Source of the DNA: an uncultured Pseudorhodoferax sp.
GTDB taxonomy: Bacteria > Pseudomonadota > Gammaproteobacteria > Burkholderiales > Burkholderiaceae
Assembly (NCBI GenBank): GCA_913776795.1
Contig: CAJYRH010000201.1
Coordinates: forward strand, 1-6,456
DNA: 6,456 nucleotides
Reading direction: 5' to 3'
The position numbers were made by a program, and so were the translations under genes. The notes beneath the pieces are model-generated. The model saw only the letters and a program-made list of their open reading frames with translations. It did not search any database and was not told the DNA's origin. Positions 1-6,026 of the stretch are shown here, piece by piece; within the stretch, counting starts at the first letter, position 1, and each line of letters begins with the position of its first letter.

Positions 1-360
1 GCCGGGGTAGCGTCTGCGGCAGGCGCGCAAGGTCTCGGGCGTGAAGGCGTGGGCCGCGGCCGAGCTCGTGAAGCCGACAGACAAGGGCCCGTGCTGGCCG
101 TCGCTGAGCGAAAGCATGCGCGCGCGCATGGCGTCGAAGTCGGCCAGCAGGCGGCCGGCCTCGTCCTGCAGGCGCTGGCCGGCATCGGTCAGTCGCACGC
201 CGCGCGGGTGGCGCTGGAACAGCGGCATGCCCAGTTCGGTCTCCAGCGCCTTGATCTGCTGGCTCAGCGGCGGCTGCTGCATGCCCAGTTCTTCCGCGGC
301 GCGGGTGATGTGGCCGGCGCGTGCCACGGCCAGGAAGTAACGGAGCTGGCGCAAGTCCAT
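1..360 (-). CDS. LysR-type transcriptional regulator (N-terminal part)
   Basis: Read leftward from the ATG at 358-360, this gives 120 codons open to the window edge, so the C-terminal two thirds are missing. The protein starts MDLRQLRYFLAVARAG. Residues 3-61 are the typical LysR winged helix-turn-helix, with TRAAEELGMQQPPLSQQI as the DNA-contacting helix region and the PLFQRHPRGVRLTDAG wing. A linker helix follows (about 62-90), then the first strand of the periplasmic-binding-protein-like effector domain (GPLSVGFTSSAA, about 91 onward). LysR proteins bind DNA as tetramers and respond to small molecules; the effector cannot be judged from this part. The gene is divergent from the lipoprotein hydrolase, 100 bp away, which is the usual geometry for a LysR protein and its target. 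No Shine-Dalgarno sequence precedes the ATG. Family is secure; function is unknown. Confidence 0.93.
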   Translation of the reverse strand, partial: MDLRQLRYFLAVARAGHITRAAEELGMQQPPLSQQIKALETELGMPLFQRHPRGVRLTDAGQRLQDEAGRLLADFDAMRARMLSLSDGQHGPLSVGFTSSAAAHAFTPETLRACRRRYPG

Positions 361-366
361 ACGTTC

Positions 367-396
367 ATCATATCGAGCGAAGACGGAACGGGTCTT
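367..396 (-). promoter_or_regulatory. Possible promoter of the LysR gene
   Basis: On the minus strand a TATGAT -10 box (5 of 6 consensus bases) lies at 367-372. Eighteen bases upstream of it is a weak AAGACC -35 box (391-396, 3 of 6). The -10 ends only six bases before the ATG, so transcription would start at or next to the start codon. This fits the missing Shine-Dalgarno sequence and suggests a leaderless or near-leaderless mRNA. The -35 match is poor, so this is tentative. Confidence 0.35.
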
Positions 397-424
397 TGCC
401 ATCTGTGCGCACGATACCTACGAT
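396..424 (+). promoter_or_regulatory. Sigma70-like promoter of the lipoprotein hydrolase gene
   Basis: TTGCCA at 396-401 matches the -35 consensus at 5 of 6 bases. TACGAT at 419-424 matches the -10 at 4 of 6. The spacer is exactly 17 bp. Predicted transcription start is near 431, giving a leader of about 30 nt ending in the GGAG ribosome binding site. The -35 box touches the -35 region of the proposed opposing LysR promoter. Confidence 0.5.
401..415. promoter_or_regulatory. Candidate LysR-type operator (T-N11-A box)
   Basis: ATC-N9-GAT at 401-415 contains a T-N11-A element (402-414) and a perfect inner palindrome, GTGCGCAC (405-412). LysR regulators typically bind T-N11-A sites with imperfect dyad symmetry in the gap between their own gene and a divergent target. 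This site lies inside the -35/-10 spacer of the hydrolase promoter. Occupancy there would be expected to repress rather than activate, unlike the usual activating site near -65. Such boxes are degenerate, so chance occurrence is possible. Confidence 0.35.
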
Positions 425-460
425 CCGCGCCTCTTGCCAACGACCACCGGAGACACCCCC

Positions 461-1819
461 ATGCAAGTGCTTTCGCATCCCCTCGGCCGCCTGTCCTTCG
501 CCATGGCCGGCGCCCTGTTGCTCGGTGCCTGTGGCGGCAACGACGATGGCGACAGAGAGGCGGCCCCGCAGGCCGCCACCTGCCCTTCGGCCGTGCCGGC
601 CACCGCCCGCTGCCTGCAGGGCCAGGACTCCGCCGGTGCCTACTACCTGATCGCCATGCCGCAGGACTGGAACGGCCACCTGGTGCTGCACGCGCACGGT
701 GGCCCCAGCCTGGAGGCGCCCACCATGGAGCGCGCCACGGAAGACCTCACGCGCTGGGCCATCATGGTCAAGGCGGGCTATGCCTGGGCCGGCTCGACCT
801 TCCGCCAGGGCGGCGTGGAAGTGCGCGCCGCCGCCGAGGACACCGAGCGGCTGCGCCACATCTTCCGCGACCACGTGGCCAAGCCGCGCCGCACCATCCT
901 GCACGGGCAGTCCTGGGGCGCCGGCGTGGCGGCCAAGGCGGCGGAAATGTTCACCGCCGAGACCGTGGGCAGCCAGCCGTACGACGCCGTGCTGCTGACC
1001 AGCGGGGTGCTGGCCGGCGGCACGCGCTCGTACGACTTCCGCACCGACCTGCGCGTGGTCTACCAGTACCTGTGCAACAACCATCCGCGGCCGAGCGAAA
1101 CGCAGTACCCGCTCAACATCGGCCTGCCGGCGGGCGTGACGATGGCGCAGTCCGACCTCAATGCGCGCACCGCCGAATGCCTGGGCCTGAACCTGCCGGC
1201 CGCGCAGCGCACGCCCGCGCAGCAGGCCAAGGTGGACACCATCGCCCGCGTGGTCCGCATCCCGGCCTCCGCCATCCAGGCGCACCTGAACTGGGGCACC
1301 TTCCACTTCCAGGACGTGGTGGCCAAACGCACCGGCGGCGCCAGCCCCTTCGGCAACACCGGGGCGGTCTACAGCGGCTCGGCCGACGATGCGGCGCTCA
1401 ATGCCGGCGTGCTGCGCTACCGCGCCGATCCCGCGGCCGTGCAGCGCTTCGGCGCCGACACCGACCCCACGGGCCGCATTCCGGTGCCCGTGCTGAGCAC
1501 CAAGTGGATCAGCGACCCGACCGCCTTCGTCGAGCTCGACGCCTACTTCAAGCAGACCATGGAGAACGGCGGCAGCGGCGCGCGCCTGGTGCAGACCTTC
1601 ACCCGCGAGGGCACGCACAGCTACATCAGCGACCCGACCTACCCGGCGCTGCTGGCTGCGCTGCTGCGCTGGGTGGAGCAGGGCACCAAGCCCACGCCCG
1701 CGGAAATCGCGCAGCAGTGCCCGGGCTTCGAGGCGCAGTTCGGAGCAGGCTGCACCTTCGCGCCGGACTATGTTCCGGCGGCGCTGGACACGCGCGTGGT
1801 GCCGCGCGACAGGCCCTGA
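461..1819 (+). CDS. Putative alpha/beta-hydrolase lipoprotein
   Basis: The protein has 452 residues. The ATG at 461 is chosen because GGAG (449-452) sits 8 nt upstream and because it places a compact type II signal peptide at the N terminus; an upstream in-frame TTG at 434 has no such support. The signal peptide ends in the lipobox LLGAC, with Cys24 as the lipidated residue. Gly follows at +2 (no Asp retention signal), so an outer-membrane anchor is likely. Alpha/beta-hydrolase hallmarks are the HAHGGP oxyanion-type loop (about 77-82), the nucleophile elbow GQSWG with Ser151, a candidate acid Asp352 in KWISDP, and a candidate catalytic His386 in REGTHSY. Residues between about 165 and 340 form a helical, cap-like insertion. 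Six further cysteines (41, 51, 205, 240, 420, 431) could form disulfides in an extracytoplasmic protein. The substrate is unknown; an ester or peptide hydrolase is plausible. It is probably controlled by the divergent LysR protein. Confidence 0.85.
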   Translation: MQVLSHPLGRLSFAMAGALLLGACGGNDDGDREAAPQAATCPSAVPATARCLQGQDSAGAYYLIAMPQDWNGHLVLHAHGGPSLEAPTMERATEDLTRWAIMVKAGYAWAGSTFRQGGVEVRAAAEDTERLRHIFRDHVAKPRRTILHGQSWGAGVAAKAAEMFTAETVGSQPYDAVLLTSGVLAGGTRSYDFRTDLRVVYQYLCNNHPRPSETQYPLNIGLPAGVTMAQSDLNARTAECLGLNLPAAQRTPAQQAKVDTIARVVRIPASAIQAHLNWGTFHFQDVVAKRTGGASPFGNTGAVYSGSADDAALNAGVLRYRADPAAVQRFGADTDPTGRIPVPVLSTKWISDPTAFVELDAYFKQTMENGGSGARLVQTFTREGTHSYISDPTYPALLAALLRWVEQGTKPTPAEIAQQCPGFEAQFGAGCTFAPDYVPAALDTRVVPRDRP

Positions 1820-1835
1820 GACCGACGGTGGCGCA

Positions 1836-1847
1836 TGACCCGGGTCA
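1836..1847. repeat. 12-bp palindrome at the convergent gene ends
   Basis: TGACCCGGGTCA is a perfect palindrome overlapping the stop codon of the response regulator, 17 bases after the hydrolase stop. Outer bases (GACGG at 1824-1828 and CCGTC at 1852-1856) can pair too, giving a longer interrupted stem. It sits where a bidirectional terminator would be useful, but there is no T-run on either side. Factor-independent termination is therefore not supported; a protein-binding site or chance GC-rich dyad is equally possible. Confidence 0.3.
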
Positions 1848-2579
1848 CTCGCCGTCGGGCACGTACATGTAGCCCACGCTGCGCACCGTCTTGAGCACGC
1901 GGGGCTTGTCCGGGTTCAGCTCGATCTTGCGGCGCAGCCGCATCACGCGCAGGTCGATCGAGCGGTCCAGCGCGTCCCAGCTGCGGTTGTGGCCGTGGCT
2001 CATGATCTGGTCGCGGTTCAGCGGGCGGTTCGGGTGGCGTGCGAACAGCGCCAGCAGATCGAACTCGGTGGCCGACACCGGCACCTCGCTGCCGTCGTCG
2101 CAGCGCAGCAGCCTGCGCGCATCGAGGTCGAGTTCGCACAGGCCGAAGCGCGCGCGCCGCGGGTGGGTTCCCGGCGCCGCGGCCGGGCCGGGCGCGAGCC
2201 GGCGCAGCAGGTTGCGCAGCCGCGCCAGAAGCTCGCGCGTCTCGAAGGGCTTGGTCACGTAGTCGTCGGCGCCGACCTCCAGGCCGACGATGCGGTCCAC
2301 CGCATCGGACGCGCCGGTCAGCATGACCAGGCCCACGCGCGGGTGCGTCTCGCGCAGCCAGCGCGCCAGCGACAGGCCGCTCTCGCCGGGCATGTTCACG
2401 TCCACCAGCACGAGGTGGGGCACGGCCGTTGCGATCAACGCGCGGGCCTGGACGGCATCGGCCGCCGTGCGCACGTCGAAATTGTTGTGAACGAAGTAGC
2501 GCGCCAGCGCATCGCGCAGCGCGGCTTCGTCGTCGACCACCAGCAGCCGCGGCCGGTTGGCGCTGTCCAGCGGCTCCAT
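1845..2579 (-). CDS. OmpR/TorR-like DNA-binding response regulator
   Basis: The protein has 244 residues, normal for the OmpR family. The receiver domain (about 11-125) has the acidic pair Asp16-Asp17, the phosphoacceptor Asp60 in LVLVDVNMPGESG, the switch Thr88 (VMLTGA), Tyr107 and the invariant Lys110 in DDYVTKPF. A Pro/Ala linker (128-140) leads to the winged-helix output domain (about 144-240), with the recognition helix at DRSIDLRVMRLRRKIE (205-220) and the terminal hairpin ending VGYMYVPDGE. The GLEVGADDYVTKPFE signature places it nearer the TorR/ArcA branch. The start is fixed by CTCCTT (AAGGAG on the coding strand) at 2588-2593, 8 nt from the ATG. It is divergent from the PAS-rich kinase with 48 bp between the start codons, so that kinase is the likely partner. 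Target genes are not visible. The open frame continues upstream antisense to the kinase, but that stretch has no gene-like features. Confidence 0.93.
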   Translation of the reverse strand: MEPLDSANRPRLLVVDDEAALRDALARYFVHNNFDVRTAADAVQARALIATAVPHLVLVDVNMPGESGLSLARWLRETHPRVGLVMLTGASDAVDRIVGLEVGADDYVTKPFETRELLARLRNLLRRLAPGPAAAPGTHPRRARFGLCELDLDARRLLRCDDGSEVPVSATEFDLLALFARHPNRPLNRDQIMSHGHNRSWDALDRSIDLRVMRLRRKIELNPDKPRVLKTVRSVGYMYVPDGE

Positions 2580-2613
2580 CTGCGGCTCTCCTTGTAAGGG
2601 AAGGGACGCGCGA

Positions 2614-2641
2614 ATTGTAGGGTCGCCATGCGCTATGCTGA
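2614..2641 (-). promoter_or_regulatory. Likely promoter of the response regulator gene
   Basis: On the minus strand TACAAT (2614-2619) matches the -10 consensus at 5 of 6 bases. A weak TCAGCA -35 (2636-2641) lies 16 bp upstream. The predicted start near 2607 leaves a leader of about 27 nt with the AAGGAG site in it. The upstream half overlaps the first codons of the longest kinase frame, so the divergent genes share control DNA. Confidence 0.45.
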
Positions 2642-5600
2642 CCCGCCCCAGCACCGGCCCGTGTCCACCATGCCCGCCGATCTTCCCGCCATTGCGGGCC
2701 TCGCCGCCCAGCTCATCGCGCATACGCGGGATGGCGTGCTCGCCACCGATGCGGCCGGCTGCCTGGTCGAGTGCAACCCGGCGGCCGAGCGGCTGCTCGG
2801 CTGGCCGCGCTGCGAGGCGTTGGGCCGGCCGTTGGCCGAGCTGCTGTTGCCGGCCCGCGCCGAGGACCTGCACGCCAGCGGCCTGGCGAACTACCTGCGA
2901 TCGGGCGCCACGCGCGGGCTGGACGGCCTGCTCGAACTCGAGGTGCTGCGGCGCGACGGCCAGCCGATCACGCTCGAACTGTCCGTGTTCGCCTTGCCGG
3001 ACGGTGCCGTTGCGGGGCTGTTCCTGCGCGACGTGTCCGAGCGCCAGTCCACCCAGCGGGCGCTGCGCCAGTCCGAAGCGCGCTACCGGGCGCTGGTCGA
3101 GCATCTGGTGTTGGGCATGGCCGTCATCCAGCATGGCCGCGTCGCTTTCTGGAACGCCCGCGCGCTCGCTCTCATGCGGCTGCGCGCCGACGAGGTGGAT
3201 GGCGCCGACTACCTGCAGTGGCTGCATCCTCAGGACCGCGGCCTGGTGGCCCTGCGCCAGCAGGCGCGCCAGCGCGGCGACCAGGCCGAGCACCACTACG
3301 AACTGCGCCGGCTGATGCCCGACGGCGAGGTGCGCTGGCTGGACGTGCATGCCACCGTCGTGCCCTGGGGCGGCGAGCCAGCGACCATGGTGTTCTTCTC
3401 CGACATCACCGAGGCCAAGGCCACGCGCGCGGCGCTGCATGCCTCCGAGGAGCGTTTCCGCGCCGTGCTGGAGCACCTGACCGAGGGCATGGTCGTGATC
3501 CAGGACGAGAAGGTCGTCTATGCCAACCCACGCGCGGCGCAGATCGTGGACATGCCGCTGTCGCAGATGCAGCAGGCCGGCTTCCTCACGCGCGTGCATC
3601 CGGACGACCATGCGCTGGTGCTGGAGCGCCAGCGCAGCCGGCTGGCCGGCGGACATCCGCCCGACCACTACGAGCTGCGCCTGCTGCTGCCCGGCGGCGT
3701 GGTGCGCTGGATCGCCATTGGCGTGGCCGTCGTGCCCTGGGGCGGCGCGCCGGCTGCGCTGACTTTCTTCACCGACATCACCGAGCGCAAGACCATGCTG
3801 GAGGAGATCAGCGTCTCGGAGCAGCGCATGCGCGCGGTCGTGGAGCATGCCGGTGAGGGCACGCTGGTGGTCATCGAGGAAGATCGCCCGGTGTTCGTGA
3901 ACCTGCGCGCGCTGGAGATCATGCGCCTGACGCGCGAGGAGCTGGACCGGCGCGGCTACCTGCAGCTGCTGCATCCCGACGACCGCGCCATGGTGGTGGA
4001 CCGGCGACGGCGCCGGCTGGCCGGCGAGCCGGTGGACAGCCGCTACGAGGTCCGGCTGCAGGGCGGCGACGGCGTGCAGCGATGGATCGAGATGGGCACG
4101 ACCATCGTGCCCTGGTCGGGGCAGCGGGCCACGCTGACCTTCTTCGCCGATGTCACCGAGCGCAAGCTGATGCTGGAGACGCTGCACCGCTCCGAGGAGC
4201 GCTACCGTGCCGTGGTCGAGCATGTGGGCGAGGGCATGGTGGTGGTGCAGGACGAGCGCTTCGTGTTCGTCAACGAACGCGCGCTGCAGATCGCCCGTCG
4301 CACGCGCCAGTCCCTGCTCGGACAGAGCTTCATCGACCCCGTGCACCCGGACGACCGCGCCATGGTGGCCGAACGCCAGCGCCAGCGCGTGGCCGGCATG
4401 CCCGTGCCCGACCGCTACGAACTGCGCCTGCTGCACGAAGGCGGCAGCACCACCTGGATCGAGATCGGCGTGACGCAGGTGCCCTGGGAGGGCAAGAGCG
4501 CCTCGCTGGGCTTCTTCTCCGACGTCAGCAGCCGCAAGGCGCTGGAGGCCAGGCTGCGCGAGACGCTGGCCGAGCGCGAGACCATCCTGGAGAATTCGCG
4601 CGTGGGCATCGCCTTCCTCACGCAGGAGCGCCAGCTGCGGTGGGCCAACCGTGCCATGGGCCGCATCTTCCGCACCGACCGTGCACTGCGCAGCACGCCG
4701 AACTGGGGCGAGGTGGCGTTCGACACCCTGTTCCCCACGCCGGAAGACCACAGCCGCACCACCGCGGCCATCGCCACACGCATGGCCGCGCGGCAGCCCT
4801 ACGAGGCCGAGCTCCAGCTGCGCCGGCGCGACGGCGCACTGTTCTGGGCCTCGGTCACTGGCACGGCCGTCAGCTCCAGCGATGTCAGCCGCGGCACAGT
4901 CTGGACCGTCATGGACGTCACCGAGCGCAAGGAGCTGGAGGTCGCGTTGCAGCGCACCCTCTCCGAGCGCGAAGCCATCTTCGCCAGCGTGCTGGTCGGC
5001 ATCGCGTTCAACGTGAATCGGCACATCCGCTGGGTCAACGACAAGTTCCTGGAAATCATGGGCTACAGCCGCGAGGAGCTGACCGGCCAGCCCTCGCGCA
5101 TGCTGTACCCGGACGACGAGAGCTACCAGCGCGAAGGCCTGCTCACGGCCGAGCACCTGCGCCGCGACGGCCACTACACCAGCGAACGCCAGATGGTGCG
5201 CAAGAACGGCGAGCGCATCTGGGTGCAACTGGCCGGCCGCTGCGTGTTCGGCCGCAACCCCGAGGCCGGCGCGATCTGGACCTTTCTGGACATCACCGAC
5301 CGCAAGCGCGCGGAGGACGACATCCGCGCCGCGCTCGTGCGCCAGCAGGAACTCAACGTGCTGCGCTCGCGCTTCGTGGCCATGACCAGCCATGAGTTCC
5401 GCACGCCGCTGGCCACCATCATGTCATCGGCAGAACTGATCGCGCACTACGGCGAGCGCCTGGAGGAGGGCGAACGCCAGGAGACACTGCAGGGCATCGT
5501 CGACGGTGTGCAGCGCATGACCGGTATGCTGGACCGGATGCTTCTGATCGGCCGGGCCGATGCCCAGCTGCTCGAATGCCGCCCGCAGCCGCTGGACCTG

Positions 5601-6026
5601 GCCGCCCTGTGCCGGCACTGCGCCGAGGACGCCCGCAGCCAGTACCCGGAGCGTGCGGCCGACATCGTCGTCTCCTACTGCAGCGCCCGCAACGAAGGCC
5701 AGTTCGACGAACGCCTGCTGCGCCATGTGCTCGGCAACCTGCTGTCCAATGCCGTCAAGTACTCGCCGCAGGGCGGCCAGGTGTGCCTGCGGGTGGGCGA
5801 CGACGGGCCACGCCGCGTGTTCGAGGTGAGCGACCACGGCATCGGCATCCCGCAGGCCGAGCAGGCGCACCTGTTCGAGACCTTCCACCGTGCCAGCAAC
5901 GTGGGCGCGATCCCGGGCACCGGGCTGGGCCTGGCGATCGCCAAGAAGGCCGTGGAGGCCCATGGCGGCAGCATCGAAGTCGTCAGCGCCACGGGCCGGG
6001 GCAGCTGCTTTCGGGTGGTGCTGTGA
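2628..6026 (+). CDS. Multi-PAS soluble sensor histidine kinase
   Basis: The longest reading has 1132 residues, from the ATG at 2628, preceded 5 nt upstream by a weak AGGG. An in-frame ATG at 2670 (Met15) is a credible alternative. There is no hydrophobic segment long enough to span a membrane, so it should sense a cytoplasmic signal. Seven PAS-type segments occur at about 22-138, 149-272, 273-396, 397-521, 522-646, 649-770 and 780-892. Most close with a DITERK-like S-box end, and segments two to five share HPDD(R/H) and VPW(G/S/E)G motifs. The HisKA dimerisation helix follows (about 905-975), with the phosphoacceptor His922 in SHEFRTPL. The HATPase_c domain (about 1022-1131) has an N box with Asn1041 (NLLSNAVKYSP), a G1 box Asp1069 (DHGIGI) and a G2 box GTGLGL from Gly1097. 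All catalytic boxes are intact. It ends without a receiver, so phosphate must pass to separate proteins; the divergent OmpR-type regulator and the overlapping downstream receiver are the obvious candidates. The ligand or cofactor is not evident. Confidence 0.94.
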   Translation: MRYADPPQHRPVSTMPADLPAIAGLAAQLIAHTRDGVLATDAAGCLVECNPAAERLLGWPRCEALGRPLAELLLPARAEDLHASGLANYLRSGATRGLDGLLELEVLRRDGQPITLELSVFALPDGAVAGLFLRDVSERQSTQRALRQSEARYRALVEHLVLGMAVIQHGRVAFWNARALALMRLRADEVDGADYLQWLHPQDRGLVALRQQARQRGDQAEHHYELRRLMPDGEVRWLDVHATVVPWGGEPATMVFFSDITEAKATRAALHASEERFRAVLEHLTEGMVVIQDEKVVYANPRAAQIVDMPLSQMQQAGFLTRVHPDDHALVLERQRSRLAGGHPPDHYELRLLLPGGVVRWIAIGVAVVPWGGAPAALTFFTDITERKTMLEEISVSEQRMRAVVEHAGEGTLVVIEEDRPVFVNLRALEIMRLTREELDRRGYLQLLHPDDRAMVVDRRRRRLAGEPVDSRYEVRLQGGDGVQRWIEMGTTIVPWSGQRATLTFFADVTERKLMLETLHRSEERYRAVVEHVGEGMVVVQDERFVFVNERALQIARRTRQSLLGQSFIDPVHPDDRAMVAERQRQRVAGMPVPDRYELRLLHEGGSTTWIEIGVTQVPWEGKSASLGFFSDVSSRKALEARLRETLAERETILENSRVGIAFLTQERQLRWANRAMGRIFRTDRALRSTPNWGEVAFDTLFPTPEDHSRTTAAIATRMAARQPYEAELQLRRRDGALFWASVTGTAVSSSDVSRGTVWTVMDVTERKELEVALQRTLSEREAIFASVLVGIAFNVNRHIRWVNDKFLEIMGYSREELTGQPSRMLYPDDESYQREGLLTAEHLRRDGHYTSERQMVRKNGERIWVQLAGRCVFGRNPEAGAIWTFLDITDRKRAEDDIRAALVRQQELNVLRSRFVAMTSHEFRTPLATIMSSAELIAHYGERLEEGERQETLQGIVDGVQRMTGMLDRMLLIGRADAQLLECRPQPLDLAALCRHCAEDARSQYPERAADIVVSYCSARNEGQFDERLLRHVLGNLLSNAVKYSPQGGQVCLRVGDDGPRRVFEVSDHGIGIPQAEQAHLFETFHRASNVGAIPGTGLGLAIAKKAVEAHGGSIEVVSATGRGSCFRVVL
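2634..2639 (+). promoter_or_regulatory. Possible -10 box for the kinase gene
   Basis: TATGCT at 2634-2639 resembles -10 boxes common in GC-rich betaproteobacteria, but no convincing -35 lies 16-18 bp upstream. If used, transcription would begin near 2646, downstream of the ATG at 2628, and translation would have to begin at GTG 2661 or ATG 2670. This is weak evidence, recorded because it bears on the kinase start. Confidence 0.2.
3072..4565 (+). repeat. Tandem array of four PAS-coding units
   Basis: Four in-frame units begin at 3072, 3444, 3816 and 4191, spaced 372, 372 and 375 nt. Each encodes the same order of motifs: SE-x-R-x-RA-VEH, a strand with VVIQDE-like sequence, a V-x-N-x-RAL segment, HPDD or HPQD, a YELR or YEVR strand, VPW-x-G, and FF-x-D-(I/V)-T. 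By eye the units are related but clearly diverged, so this is an old intragenic duplication rather than a recent copy. The flanking PAS segments (first, sixth and seventh) are less alike. Confidence 0.85.

Noticed and set aside
368..1618. 416-codon minus-strand frame antisense to the hydrolase
   Set aside because: Low-complexity His/Gly/Ala composition with no domain; a shadow of the GC-rich hydrolase gene.
49..1872. 607-codon plus-strand frame over the LysR and hydrolase genes
   Set aside because: It crosses the LysR gene antisense and the hydrolase gene out of frame, and lacks any recognisable domain; the real genes have clear motifs and start signals.
2580..5393. Long minus-strand open frame running antisense through most of the kinase and joining the response regulator frame
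   Set aside because: Its residues are the Ala/Arg/Gly/His-rich, repetitive kind expected from the complement of GC-rich coding DNA, with PAS repeats mirrored in it. The response regulator has its own start and ribosome binding site at 2579.
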